DNA of 64,000 bases from Bagarius yarrelli. Its lineage: Eukaryota; Chordata; Actinopteri; Siluriformes; Sisoridae. This document shows, piece after piece, positions 11,690-23,840 of the stretch; positions within the stretch are counted from its first letter, which is position 1; every line of letters starts with the position of its first letter. The stretch is from assembly GCA_005784505.1 (NCBI GenBank), contig VCAZ01000035.1, forward strand, positions 1,999,501 to 2,063,500. The letters are read 5' to 3'. The position numbers and the translations under genes were made by a program. Under the pieces are notes generated by a model, which had not been told where the DNA came from, did no database searches, and saw nothing but the letters and a program-made list of their open reading frames with translations.

Positions 11690-12110
11690 AGTGGAAGTTC
11701 ATTTCACCACCTAGGTGCCAGAACAGAGAAGATTTGTGGTGTGTATTTCCTTGCACCCTGAGAGATGCTCGGCTCCGTCGAGCGGTGCTGAAGAATCTGA
11801 GGGAACGTGGTGCAATGGTGCAGACGGGGGTTTGATAAGTGCTTTGATGTCAGTGTGTGCTGGTCTGTTTTGGGCTTTGTATGCATCAGTGTTTTAAATC
11901 TAATGCAGGCAGCTACAGGAAGGCGGTGGTGGGAGTGTGGCGAGAAGGGCGGTGAGGGTAAACTTATGAAGGTTGAGGGGTTTCTGGATCAGTTGCAGAG
12001 GTCGAATGGTGAGCCGCCAGCAGCGAGCTGCCAGTAATCCAGTCTTAAAAAAGACAAAGGGTATGAAGGAGCATCTGAGCGGTCTGTGTGGATAAAAATA
12101 GACCAAACTT
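11690..12110 (-). mobile_element. L2-type LINE fragment (3' end of reverse-transcriptase ORF)
   Basis: In the minus frames the DNA encodes IRPLQLIQK in one frame and ARKYTPQIFSVLAPRW in another. Both are typical of the C-terminal part of the fish L2/CR1-like ORF2 (consensus RPLQLIQNAAARL and FSVLAPRWWNELP). It is frameshifted and non-functional. Confidence 0.8.
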
Positions 12111-12604
12111 TCTAACGTTAATTAGCAAATTAGCTCATGACGCATAAACAGAAATTAAAAATGAATATTTGCATTCATACATTTTCATCAAGTTTACCAA
12201 AGTGCACCGTGCAACATGAATGCACGATAGCACAAATGTTTTAAAGTTCTCATTCTATATAACTTTCCTAGCCCAATTATTCCCAAACACTTTCCCTCAA
12301 AGGCATCGCAGCACAAAGATTGCTCTTAAATAGCAGAGCGAGCACCACATTAAACACTCTTTCATGTTCTTTTCATGATGCACCCTCTGTAAAGTATCCG
12401 CTGATTGTAGGGATCTCTCAGAGGATCAGAAAAAAAAACCCAAACCCTTTAGGACTGAAGTTTTAACCATTTTTAACAAATGTACCAATTAAGATGCTTT
12501 CACCTTCACATTGTTATTAGGAATTTTTATTATATGGTTCAATTCTGAGAGAGCTTTCTGCTTTTTTTTTTTTTTTTGCCACTTCTTAAAGCATACCTGT
12601 ATTT

Positions 12605-13175
12605 ACACTTTACAGTCAAAAGTATTGGGACATTTGACCATCCCATTTATGTGTTTTTAAACATTTCAGTTTGAATTTAGTCTTTATTTTAAACTCTTAC
12701 AAAAAATGCTTTCCAGTAGATTTCGGAGTGTGACAATAGGACATTTCTCTTCCAGGTTCAGTAGTGTTAGTGAGTTCAGGCTCTAACGCAGGGATGGGCA
12801 ATCTCGGTCTTGGAGGTTTCAGTTCCAACTTGCCTCAACACACCTACCTGTAGGTTTCAGGTAAACCTAACAAGATCTTGATTAGTTGGTTCAGGTGTGT
12901 TTTATTAGGGTTGGAGCTAAACTCTGAAGGACACCGGCCCGTGTGCCAGGTCTCTTTTAAAGTTGATGTTTCACTTTATCCCAAAGGGGTTCAGTGGGGT
13001 TGAGTCAGAGTCAGGAATCTATACAGGAAACTTGATTTGTTTCACCCCAACCATAGCGCATTTATGTCTTCATGCAGCTCAGCAAGCATTGTCATGGCAG
13101 AACAATAGTCTCAGTCAAACAATTTGTAATTCCTAAAAAGACAAAGACACTTCAGACTGTGCGGTTCCAACTTTG
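12605..13175 (-). mobile_element. degraded DNA-transposon-type repeat, truncated
   Basis: It opens with a CAAAAGTATTGGGACA terminus of a type widespread in teleosts and ends near TTCCAACTTTGTTTGTG. Related to, and in opposite orientation to, the repeat at 52080-53165 (TGTCCCAATACTTCTG end). A hAT-type MITE (12789-12945) sits inside it. Superfamily not determined. Confidence 0.65.
12789..12945. mobile_element. hAT-type MITE, right end lost
   Basis: It starts CAGGGATGGGCAATCTCGG and includes CAAGATCTTGATTAGTTGG and CTCTGAAGGACACCGGCC. It is the same family as 28115-28287 but lacks the right terminal repeat. Confidence 0.7.
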
Positions 13176-13179
13176 TTTG

Positions 13180-13492
13180 TGGGTGTGTCAGTAAGGTGTC
13201 CACAAAATTAAGGCCAAATGCCTTAAATGTAGGTGTGAATGAGTGTGTAAATGTGTGTTCATGCGACCCTGGCATCCAGTGAGGTATGTATTCTTGTAGC
13301 CAGATGAAAGATGATAAAATAAAGGAAAAATTCGGTAAGCCGCTTTATGGAAGCCATTCTGGGAGCAATAAAAGTAGACAAATATCAAGACCTGAATTTT
13401 ACATCCTCAGATCCTGTCATTTTCCTTGTATGACTATGTTTTTAAATTCTAAAGAGGAAAAGTCTTTGGTCTTGATTCCTAGAGCAAAGTTA

Positions 13493-13496
<4 letters not shown>
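13180..13496. other. non-coding DNA
   Basis: Nothing recognised. Confidence 0.5.
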
Positions 13497-13563
<67 letters not shown>

Positions 13564-13582
13564 CCTCTCTCTCCCTCTCCCC
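13497..13582. repeat. (CT)n microsatellite
   Basis: CT dinucleotides with a few interruptions, ending in CCCTCTCC. Confidence 0.96.
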
Positions 13583-14160
13583 CCCCACCATTTCAAATAT
13601 CTTCACCTTCAGCCCACAACAGAACGAAATCTTTCTAAAGACATCAAATATAATTTATGTTTAAACCACCATTACAATGTTGACCTTTATTGCCATGAAG
13701 ATGAAAGAGTGGTGCCACCTGTGTTTTGGGTTCAAGGGCTTGTGAGTGAACACACTTAAATTCTCGGGGTCTGTTTGTCTTAAAAGAGTACAGAAGTTTG
13801 TGTGGGACGCTTTCTCCTGACATACCAGCATGACTGAAATGGTAGCAGCGAGCAGGACGCTTTTTCAATTCTTTTCATCGGCTCCTTGAAAACATAAAAT
13901 TATCCTCCTCCAGGACATCCCAGTGTTTACTGTTAGGAGCTTGTGAGATTTGGAAGGAGGAAGGGGGGGGGGTCCCGTGGAAAAAAGAAAATGTCTATCA
14001 TAAAGTAGTTTTTTTTTTCAACATATGGCATGGACCAAGATGCTCTTCATGGTATCATCACTGTATAAGACATATCAAAAGTTGTCTTTAACACTTTAAC
14101 TAGTTTTGTGTTGCTTTTGATATATATATATATTCATTATTATAACATTATTTGTAGTGT
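13583..14160. other. non-coding DNA
   Basis: Nothing recognised beyond short homopolymers. Confidence 0.5.
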
Positions 14161-14164
14161 TTTA

Positions 14165-14352
14165 GATTTACGGCATTTGGCGGACGCCATTATCCAGAGC
14201 AATTTACATTTATTTATAGGTTACACAACTGAGCAATTGAGGGTTAAGGGGTCTTGCTTAGAGGCCCAGGAGTGGTGGCTTGGTGTAGCTTGGAATCAAA
14301 CCCACAATCTTTGGGTTGGTAATTCAACACCTTGACCATGAGCCACCACCCT
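14165..14352 (-). mobile_element. tRNA-derived SINE (family A)
   Basis: The plus strand shows the 3' tail GGCATTTGGCGGACGCC, then GAGCAATTGAGGGTTAAG, and ends in the complement of the tRNA head. The element reads 5' to 3' on the minus strand. Confidence 0.9.
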
Positions 14353-16065
14353 CCCTATTTTTAAACAGTTGGACATGATTTTGCCAAGTGGGATGTGACC
14401 CTGGCCTCGCATCCTTTGTTAATCCTGGATCATTCATCAGTGTGTCGACTAAAACCCACCTCAATCCTTTTTTTCAATGGTTTTTTCTCATTGTTAAACC
14501 CAATAAGATATTATAAAATTATTTATTAAATAAAAAATCTCATGAAATACTTAAACGACATATGTAATACATACATTACATGCTGTACTGAACAACTGCA
14601 TACAACCTGTATGTGCAGTTTAGTTAATGTGTGAACATTTCCCTCGGCTAAAGTACTAAAAATGGATGTGTGTGTGCAGTAAAATGTATTTAAGTGTGTG
14701 ACTAAAATCAAATTCTTTTTTTTTCAAATTTATGGTTATAAAATTATAGCCTGTGATTGTTACATTTTAAAAGGGTTGTGATTTAATAAAACAAACATGA
14801 AACCCTGTTTTATAGTAAGAATGTTGCTTTATTGAGGTTCTACAGGTTCACCGTTTCAGAGAATTTCACGTTCATTTGTTTATTAGTGATTGTTCATGAT
14901 TTACTGTCTAAATCCAATGTTTATTTTGGACCATTATAATAATCAATACAGTCCACATGCACTAATGTTGTTCCTGGACTATCATAAATAGCAGGTTTGG
15001 TTAACACACACTAATAATATCAAATGTTTATGATTGGTTGATTAAAATATTGATTCAAAATGAATTAACAAGTATGTTAATCCAGGATCACATCCCACAT
15101 CCCGCCTTTCAAATACATTTCATGAAATGTGTATAAAGTGGCGGTGAATTCATTGTTTCTGTAAAGATACTTAAAACCATGCACATTATTATATTTATCA
15201 GACCTTCGCCAGACCTTCTCAGAGATCACCAGACCTTCGCCAGACCTTCTCAGAAAGTGTGTGATTATTGTTTTGGCTACCTGAATTGACAAAATGAAGC
15301 GTAATTGTCTGTATGGTAGCCTGTAAGACCACTACCTGTAAGACTTGGCTCATTTCTATTAGCCCAGATTACCAAATCGAGTTGATTGGTGTTCAGGTGT
15401 CTCCATATACTACGTATAACTGTAATATTTTTTTAGGGCAGTTCTGAAAAAGTCTGGCTATGGAATGTATGGCATCTGTATTGTCAGTGTGCATCTGGGG
15501 ACTTTATGGGTGTGTGAATGCATGAGTAGGGATTTCACTGAACTGACAGGTCTGGGGGTATTTGTAGGGTCAGCCGGATTACCACATTAGAACCTCTGTG
15601 ATTTTTAGGGTTTTAATGAGTCTCCTGAGGACAGAAAAGAAAGAGGAAAGAATGGAAGGGAAAAGACAAAAGGGGAGAGGATCAGAGGACTGAAGAAACG
15701 ATGATGTGAGGTGGGATGAGGAGGAAGCAATTGGTGGGCAGATCTCTAGCTCAGGGAACTGCCATGTCTGACCTACCTCAGCTGGGCCTCCTGCTGGAGA
15801 CGCCTCCTTATACACATACATACACTGCTCACTGCAGTTTAACACCGTTCTTCATCCTTCTATAGCCACTTTTCATAAATCTCTTTCATATTCTACACTT
15901 TCTTTTTTTTAGATATATGTGTTGAGAAAAATACATTGACTCTGCTGAGTCAAAAGGACCTAAAGGAATACACCATGGTTTTTCTTTCTAATTCACTACA
16001 TCTGTAGCAAGTGTGTCATTACCACTAATAAAACATTTCTCCACAAAAAAAAAAAAAAAGCAGAC
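14353..16065. other. AT-rich non-coding DNA
   Basis: No gene was recognised. An exact 25-bp direct repeat (15199-15223, 15230-15254), built from two CAGACCTTC units each, is the only local structure. The GA-rich stretch at 15630-15730 is unremarkable. Confidence 0.55.
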
Positions 16066-16068
16066 AAA

Positions 16069-16186
16069 TTCATCTTCATCTTTTAGACCCGCTTATTCCT
16101 TAATTTGGGGTCACAGGGATCTGCAGGATCCCAGCCGTCTCTGAAGGGGCAAAAAACAGGAGGGGGACACCCTGGACAGGTTGCCA
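16069..16186 (-). mobile_element. tRNA SINE family B, tail fragment
   Basis: CCCGCTTATTCCTTAATTTG and GGGGTCACAGGGATCTGC match the tail of the complete family B copies. Confidence 0.85.
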
Positions 16187-16189
16187 GAG

Positions 16190-16845
16190 CAAACAAATTA
16201 TTATTTAAAAAAATATTTTCTTTTCTAATGTTTTTTAAATCAATTTTGTAGTCAAACACATGTGTAAATATATCTGTATAATGTCTTCTTTTAGAAATAA
16301 CAACAGGGACTAATTCATCTCCTAGAACTAAAACTAAACATTGATAAAAAGGACCGTGTGTCAATCTTTCATAAAAAATATTGTTTGCATTAGCAAATAT
16401 TTGTGGTATAAATCAAATAAAACACGGCATATCAACTTTATGGTAACTGCAGGTACTTTAAATAGGCTGCATCACAACACTCTAACAGTGATTATATTAT
16501 AATGTAATATGTTTATAATAACACTATTATAACACCTCCCCAGCTATTTAAACTAATGACGAATTTCTTATCACCTTAAATAAATTTAATTCAACTGTAA
16601 ATAATATAAACTGGATTAGGTTTACTGCTTCCCACAATGCTACAAGTATTTTAGTATTTTAATGTAAAATCATAATTATAATAAGAAAACTTAGATAGTT
16701 AAATAGAGTTTTGCTTCTTCCAAGCCTAAATTTTAGTTATATTCTGATGATGTAGATGCAGCGCTATAGATAAAATCTTCATGGCCTTTATGGTATCCAA
16801 CTACCACAAAACCCCTGATAGAGAATAATCAGATTAAATGAAGTG
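16190..16845. other. AT-rich non-coding DNA
   Basis: Nothing recognised. Confidence 0.5.
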
Positions 16846-16854
16846 CTATTACAT

Positions 16855-17021
16855 TTACATTTACAGCATTTTGGCAGACGCCCTTATCCAGAGTGAATTA
16901 TATTTATCTCTTTATACAACTGAGCAACTGGGTGTTAAGAGTCTTGCTCAGGGGCCCAGCAGTGGCAATAATCTTCCAATTAGCAGTCCAACAGCTTAAC
17001 CACTGTTCTACCACTTCCCCA
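16855..17021 (-). mobile_element. tRNA-derived SINE (family A) with 9-bp target duplication
   Basis: This SINE is flanked by CTATTACAT at 16846-16854 and 17022-17030. The tail TTACAGCATTTTGGCAGACG is at the low end and the tRNA-like head at the high end. Confidence 0.93.
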
Positions 17022-17210
17022 CTATTACATAACTATAGCTAAGTTTATGCAAATAGAAATCCTAGAATTCCTGAACAATTAACTAAGTTTGATCAACCAA
17101 AAGGCAAAAGTAATGACACTCAGCTTATTTTGACATATAAGAAAGACATCTTAGCAATTTTAGAACTGCAATGCAATGAGTCTAATTTTAACACCAACTG
17201 TTTTATCAAA

Positions 17211-17512
17211 GACAGCATGGTGGCTTGGTGGTTAGCCTCACGGCAAGAAGGCCCGGGTTTGATTCCTGGGCAGGGGTCTTTCTGTGTGGAGTTTGCATTT
17301 TCTCCCTGTGCTTGTGTGGGTTTACTGCGGGTTCTCCGGTTTTCTTCCACAGTGCAAAAACGTGTGTGTTAGATTGACTGGTGATTCTAAATTGCCCATA
17401 GGAGTGAAAGTGAGTGTGGTCCTGTGATGGACTGGCAACCTGTCCAGGGTCCAGGTCCAGACGGCTGGGATAGCAGATCCCCTGAATTAGGGAATAAGCG
17501 GGCATAGAAAAG
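17211..17512 (+). mobile_element. tRNA-derived SINE (family B), near complete
   Basis: The head AGCATGGTGGCTTGGTGG and B box GGGTTTGATTCCTG are followed by GTGTGGAGTTTGCAT, GGTTCTCCGG, GATTGACTGGTGATTC, CCTGTGATGGACTGGC and the tail GAATTAGGGAATAAGCGGGC. Confidence 0.92.
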
Positions 17513-17984
17513 GATGAACGTTTTAACAAATCGAGCTCCACCTTCTATTGCCCGTGGTGCATAAAGTGATACTTGTACATTAATTGGCTCAGAAATCATT
17601 ATTTTGTCTATGTCTTTTGCCTACATCACTCAGTGTTTACACATTACACTTTTGTCCACTCCACAGTTGTCCACTCTAGAATAGTGCATAAGCAATTTAA
17701 GACAAATCAGGAATATTTAAGGAAATCTCAGTTTTGTCACTTATTTGTCTCCTGATGGTGTTGGAAATCAGCCATTTTTATAAATCTAGGGAAATAAATT
17801 TGGGTGCTATAGCATAGCACCGTCTACAGATCTACAAGGTCATGATCATAATCTTCAGGGATGCTGGAAAAGTTTACCCTACAAAACAAGTGTGATTTTC
17901 ACCACTGAGTGTCAAAAGCCACCAGCGCTTTGTAGGGTGTGGAGAAGCTCTGAATTGAACCGAAAGAACACAAAGATTCATCTT
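17513..17984. other. non-coding DNA
   Basis: Nothing recognised. Confidence 0.5.
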
Positions 17985-18215
17985 CTCATCTTCTTTTAAC
18001 AATAGAGATTGCGTCAGAGCCGCTTTACAGAATTACATCGAAAACACAATACAGTGAACTACTCACTAAAACACTAAGTTCTGTTTAATTAATATCTGTA
18101 AATTAAGAGTTCCCAACTAAGCAAGCCAGGGAAAAAAGCGGGAAGAAACCAAAACTCCATCGGTGACAGAAAAAACCTTGGGAAAAAAACCAGCCTCAGT
18201 TGGGGGGGGTCATAA
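17985..18215 (-). mobile_element. LINE-tail-like dispersed repeat
   Basis: The reverse complement matches 42064-42225 over most of its length: CTGTCACCGAT, then CTCTTAATTTA-AGATATTAATT, then ATGTAATTCTGTAAAGC. It is probably the 3' UTR of an L2/CR1-like LINE, because the same tail often follows fish L2 copies. Confidence 0.65.
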
Positions 18216-19034
18216 ATAGAAAACAACAGGAAGTGATATTGAGTTAGATGACGGATGGATGAGAAGAACAGAGAGTGAATGGAACATGTGTTTGCATGAG
18301 TGCTGATCGTGATTTACCTGCAGGACGCTTGGGTTTGATGGCTACTTGGTATAAAAAACCAGCAGTGACTTTAATACGGCACAGGACAGCCACTTTGGAA
18401 TCTTATTATACACTGACGTTTCATGTTTAAAGCGTTTTATAGACAGTTTATATGCTAATCAGCACTTAAACAATGTTTTATAAACCAGCATTCCCCTGTA
18501 TTTAATACTGTAATATTACACACACGCTGGTGAATTAATAAGGCAGAATAAACTATGAATGCAGGAATGTCATAATTTGCTTGATGAGGTTTTCAGGATC
18601 GGAATAAAAAACATTTATCACCTTAAATAAAAACATACATCTTTTAAGATCTAAATGGATACCATGCATCACAAACGGCTCTTTAGCACAATCGTCCCTT
18701 AAAGTCCCGAAAACAGATGGCGTGCTATTCTAAAACAGATGTTATTTTGCATAGAACCAATGCATGAATATTTATGCTTAATTATTCTATGACACTGACG
18801 GACCTGTAAGGGTTGAGTAGCTTCACGTAAGCCAACGCGTAACCCCAGTTAAAGACGCAGTCTGCTGTGGCCAATGCTAACACACAGTCTGACTCATTAA
18901 CACATCACATCATGTTCAGTCGGGATCTGATCGGAATGTCTACAGCTGCAGTTCATTTGATTCCGGATCTTTAGTGATCATGCCAGTGAGTCTACGAAAC
19001 TTAAAATTGATGTTTTTTAGTGATAAATCTGATT
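18216..19034. other. non-coding DNA
   Basis: Nothing recognised. 18790-18970 is slightly more GC-balanced. Confidence 0.5.
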
Positions 19035-19240
19035 CAGGTCACCAGTCCATCGCAAGGCCACATACAGACACACACTCACAGTTACACCTATTAATCACTA
19101 ATCAATTTAACATACATGTTTTTAGACTGTGGAAGGAAACCAGAGTAAACGCACCCTGAAGTACGCATGCAAACTCCACACAGAAAGGCCCCTGCTGGGG
19201 ATACGAACCTGGAACCTTCTTGCTGTGCTAACAGTGCTTA
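19035..19240 (-). mobile_element. tRNA SINE family B, partial
   Basis: CACCAGTCCATCGCAAGGCC, AACATACATGTTTTTAGACT and CATGCAAACTCCACACAGAA are family B blocks. The head lies at the high end and the tail is missing. Confidence 0.85.
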
Positions 19241-20900
19241 AACGTTTTCTAAAAAATAAAAATAAAAAACAAACAAACAAACAAAAAACATTCCAAGCAT
19301 TTTTGGCTGGAACAACCGCCCCAAAATCTGGATAATTTCTGGAAGATCTGATTAGCAAAATCAACAGTTATTTTCTCATTTTCTTTTGTGATTATAAAAG
19401 AAACAAATGCAGATTGTTTTGAGGACTTAATGATATAAAATGTCCTCTGATTCAAAGACTTGGACAAAGAAAAGAACAGCTGACTGGTAGAAAGCCCTGA
19501 GGCTGGACACCTTTTCCACAAATGTAATTAAGTAAATAAATAAATAAACAAACAAACATTTCATTGTATGCAGCTTTTTATACACAATTTTAAGCCACTC
19601 AAGTCTGACCAATCAGATGAAAAAATTCTGGAATAAAAATGTCCTTTAGCGTCCTAGTACCTGTTATTGACAACTAGCCCAAGACTTTCATCGTATATGA
19701 GCCCCAACTGAACAATGTCTTTTTAATGGCAAGGAAATGTCCTCAAACGTTTACCTGTGGTAATAATATAAATGGAGAGGACAGAAATGTGGTCAGTAAA
19801 GTTAATGACTTGTCCAGACACAGAGACAGAAGTTTGAACACTTCCACAGTGAACCTCTGTCCTTCTTGATGGCTTTTTCTGTTCCGGTTGTGTTGAACAT
19901 GACCCCTGTTTTGACAGACTCTGTCTCCTCCTGTGTTTTGACAGACTCCAGTGGGTCCTTCTCAGATTACAGTGTATCTGTCTCTAGTTTGACTCTAGCT
20001 GATCATCAACTGATCTTTATTGCAGACTCGATGTCCAGTAAGTGTGATGACCTGGTGTCAGGTCATTTCCGGATCTATTCAACAGAGTTGATCTTTTCGT
20101 GAACCTTGGTGGAGTCAGAAGCTCAAAAAAAGGATGACATGTTGGAATGAAAGATCTTTAACTTTTCCCTTACACTTTTTTTTACTGTTGCTTGGCACGC
20201 AGATGAGCCGTTTTAGGCACTGACACACGCTGCGGGTTGCTGCGGTTGAGTTTTTTTTTCTCTCTCTCTAGTTGCTAGGATTGTCGGCACCTCTGTTGAG
20301 GGTATGTAAACTTTTGCACTTGCCCATAAACATATAGCATTACTGCAAAATATTTGGTGAGTTTTCCGTGATAAATGATATGCTGTAGAAAGGAGGGGTG
20401 CTTTGTGTGATAGTGATCAGTGGCATGCTCAGACGGAGGTGCTTTTCCTGCATGGGGGCTCTGGGTGGCAGAGCAGGCAGGATCAGGTGAATAGGGGCTG
20501 CCATCATCAGCAGGTTTGGGAATGAGGTGGGGAGTGAAAATACAGCTGGGGCTGTTAGTCTGCAGCTGGAGTCCATTTCTGTCAATTTAAAGTGGCCCAC
20601 AAGCGCAGAGTTAGCGTTCCTGCTAAAGCTGTCCCATATGAGACTGAGCTGCAGGCATACACCTACACCAAAACGATTGTTTACACTTCCTCCTCGCTCT
20701 CTCTTTTTGCCTGCTTACATGCTCCCACTTTGTCTTTACACTAAACACAGATCCACAAACTCAGCAGAGGCCGTACATCATGCGGCATGCCGTCTCCTTC
20801 TTTCCTTTCTGTACTGTAGGTAAACCTCTTGTTCTTGAAGTGGGTTATTCGTGGACCTATCTAACCCTGCCGCAGGGTCCCATTCACTCTCTCCAACCTC
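19241..20900. other. non-coding DNA
   Basis: No coding gene or named repeat was seen. Around 19870-20060, TTTGACAGACTC and related short words are repeated. Confidence 0.5.
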
Positions 20901-20984
20901 TTGTCAGTGTAGAATTATTCTGTGAGATATATTAATATTCACCAGTCATACTCTCGTGACCCTTAACATTCACAAATGCATCAA

Positions 20985-21290
20985 CTCTTTCCTTGGATTG
21001 GCTGTGCAATGGTCTTATTATAATGAGGGTGGCAGAGGTCAGTAGGACAGACATATTGGATCTTAATATGTCTTATAAATCACTCCCCGGGGGTTCTCGA
21101 CTCCCTTTAGATTCCACCACAGAGGACTTATTCAAGCATTTCCTCTATATCCAGACTATTACTTAGACATCGTCCTGTGCAGCTTGGTTTTTTTGCCCCT
21201 GGCTCACGTTTAAATGTCCCATTAAACGACTTAGGTGGGTCTGAGAGGCTTAGTCAGAGGAGACGTCCACAAAAAAGCTTTGAGAAAATA
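20985..21290. promoter_or_regulatory. candidate conserved non-coding element
   Basis: A low-repeat, balanced block with a CCTTGGATTGGCTGTGC CCAAT-like segment, GGTCTTATTATAATG, and several TAAT/ATTA cores. Low certainty. Confidence 0.22.
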
Positions 21291-21299
21291 GACAATAAC

Positions 21300-21565
21300 A
21301 GATTGTAACAAGAGAGACCACATATAAGAGAATGTCCTGTTTCGGTCCTTTAGGCTAAGTGTTGACATGTCCACACACGTTTGCTTAGGTTTTGGCTTTC
21401 AGCTTCACTCTGCACTGTATGTGTGGCATGTAGGAGGAACGCCTTAGGAGAACCCTTCAGGGTTTAAGCAACACACTGCTGGGTGTTGAAGTGACACTTA
21501 TTTTGTTGATTTAATCATTTACTTTAGATTTATTTTCACTTTATTATTCTGTTGCATAGTAGCTA
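21300..21565. other. non-coding DNA
   Basis: Nothing recognised. Confidence 0.5.
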
Positions 21566-21569
21566 AGAG

Positions 21570-21690
21570 TGGTAGCTTAGTGGTTAAGGTGTCAGACTGC
21601 TGATTGAAAGTTTAGGAGATCAATTTCTTTTGCTCAGGGGCAAATCTGCTACCATTTAACCCTCAGCTGCTCAGCTGGATAAAAAATAAG
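21570..21690 (+). mobile_element. degenerate tRNA SINE (family A)
   Basis: GTGGTAGCTTAGTGGTTAAG is the A-box head and the B box is eroded. It ends in ATAAAA/ATGAGA repeats. Confidence 0.75.
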
Positions 21691-21729
21691 ATAAAAATGA
21701 GATTAAAAATGAGATAAAAATGAGGCAAA

Positions 21730-22450
21730 TGTAAAATGTGATTCTTTATTAACCCCTAGGTGGTGTTTTTATTGTATTTTTGTTACCTGTGTTCATGAGT
21801 CTGGTGGACCCAGTGCATTTGTAGGTTTTAAATCAACACAGCCAATAACAATTAAAACTGAGGGTTGTTTACTTCAGCTTTCTTGCTGTACAAGTAATTC
21901 ATGGTTTTATATTTGCCACTTTACCCCTTTAGATCACATTAAAAAATATAAGTGTTAAGGACGATATTATGATCTATATGTAAAACGAGCCAACTCCAAT
22001 AAGTCTGGGGCTAAAAGATGATTAGCAACATTTCTATGTAAACACACTATGAAATCGGGTCCCAAGAGTTAAACTCATGCTACAAAAAACACCATTGTCT
22101 GGAATAGCATTGTGTGCTGTAGCATTAGAGTTTCTCCTCATTAGAACTTGGCACTTTCGAACCCGTTACAGCATGGCATTGCATTTAGCCACAAAGCGAC
22201 CTTTGTAAAGACGTGCCTTTGCCAAAGCATAAGTGAAAGAACTCAAGTGACCTCCACCAAAACCCTGCCTCAATCCCACCAAACACCTTCATGATGAACC
22301 CAACATCAGAGCCTGACCTCAGTAAAACTCTTTAGTCTTACTAGAACCTAAGCAAGGAGAAGTAATTAAATCGTCTTTAATTCATTTGTTTCATTTCTAT
22401 TGTTGGAGGATTTTCATTACATAACCTGACAAGGAGGACAAAAACAGACA
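21730..22450. other. non-coding DNA
   Basis: Nothing recognised. Confidence 0.5.
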
Positions 22451-22452
22451 AA

Positions 22453-22481
22453 TGCTGTTTTATACTGTGACACTGTGCACA

Positions 22482-22520
<39 letters not shown>

Positions 22521-22592
22521 TTTAGGGCCAATTTAGAATCAACAATCAACCTAACAGACATGTTTTTGGACTGTGAGAGTAAAAGCCAAACT
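22453..22592 (-). mobile_element. tRNA SINE family B fragment with (CA)n
   Basis: A (CA)n at 22482-22516 is followed by GGGCCAATTTAGAATCAACA and GACATGTTTTTGGACTGTG. Confidence 0.8.
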
Positions 22593-22697
22593 AAATACGA
22601 CTTATGAGAAACTCTAGATTTGATTAAGTCCTTATTTCTTACATTGTAGAGTGTTTGTACCAAAAATATTATACGTCAGTCAAAATGTGGAATAAAA

Positions 22698-22892
22698 AAT
22701 GTTTTACATTTACAGCATTTGGCAGACGTTTCTTATCCAGAGCGACTTACATTTATCTCGTTTATACAGCCGAGCAGTTTGATGTTAATGTACTTGAACA
22801 GGGGCCCAACAGTGGCAACTTGGTGGTGCTGGGAATCGAACCCCTATCTTCCAATTAGCAGTCCAACACCTTAACCACTGAGCTACCACTTT
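22698..22892 (-). mobile_element. tRNA-derived SINE (family A)
   Basis: The tail CATTTACAGCATTTGGCAG is at the low end and the reverse complement of the tRNA head (CCACTGAGCTACCAC) at the high end. GGGAATCGAACCCC is the B-box complement. Confidence 0.93.
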
Positions 22893-23430
22893 TTCACTTT
22901 TTTAAAAAAAAGCCACATTATTAATTCCAGGATGAATTTTATCTATAGAAACAATTTTTATAAGCTAATCTGACCATAACAAATAATAAATAATTTTCAA
23001 TGTTACTGTCAGTGTCCCTGTTTTTTGTACCTGGTTTTGTCCAGGATTCATGCCTGCATTTATGTCTAGTCTGTTTTGACTTCAGGATGCCTTTCCAATA
23101 AAGCTTTTCCTGTTTTAAGTAGAATGGCTAGTCGACTGTAAATGTCCTTAGGGGTGATTAAGTGTGTGTTTGAAATGCCCTGAAATCCTGCCCAAGCTGT
23201 ATTATTGCATTAACTCCAGACCATTTATTAGTATTAGCTCTGTTGTAATTCTGACCAGCTGAATGAAAGCTGATTCTTGTAACTAATAAGCTAATAAATA
23301 GCTTAAAGAAGGCAAAATTTGAACGTACATTTGATTTAAAGCGATAACTTGTTAAAACCACATTAGAATAAAAAGTACATAAATGAACTGTGTATTTAAG
23401 TTACCAAAAGTTTGCTGAGAAAATTCTGGC
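22893..23430. other. AT-rich non-coding DNA
   Basis: Nothing recognised. Confidence 0.5.
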
Positions 23431-23439
23431 ATCTCTTTT

Positions 23440-23840
23440 TTCAGATTCTTTTTTAGAGCCATGTGCCCACAAGACAAAAATCCTCCAGCTTCACACCTTA
23501 AGTGCTTCTGCTGGGAGTACCTTAGTGCGGTCAGACAGAGGTGGGCTCCTTGTAACAATCATGGCCTCAGATTAAAGCCCACATTTCGCTCTTAGGTAAT
23601 TAAACACTTTTCAGTCAGAATCTCTCTTTCATGCTGACAGATCAACTCCGGCCTGATGAAAACGCACTGGGACTACTGTGCTTTGCTTTCGTCTGTAGCT
23701 GGAGTGCACAGCCCCAGGCTTCCTTCTGAGGCATCACTCTTTCATCCAGAGGATTTCAAACGAGCTATCCATGCTAATGTAGCAGCCAGGCACAATCACA
23801 GGGGAGTCGTCTGGATCCAACAAAATACCAGATAGCAGGA
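23440..23840. promoter_or_regulatory. candidate conserved non-coding element
   Basis: A repeat-free balanced block. TTAAGTGCTT (NKX2-like) and GGTAATTAAACACTT (homeobox cores) lie among several CAGATCA- and GATTAAAGC-type words. Function is inferred only from composition and motif density. Confidence 0.28.
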
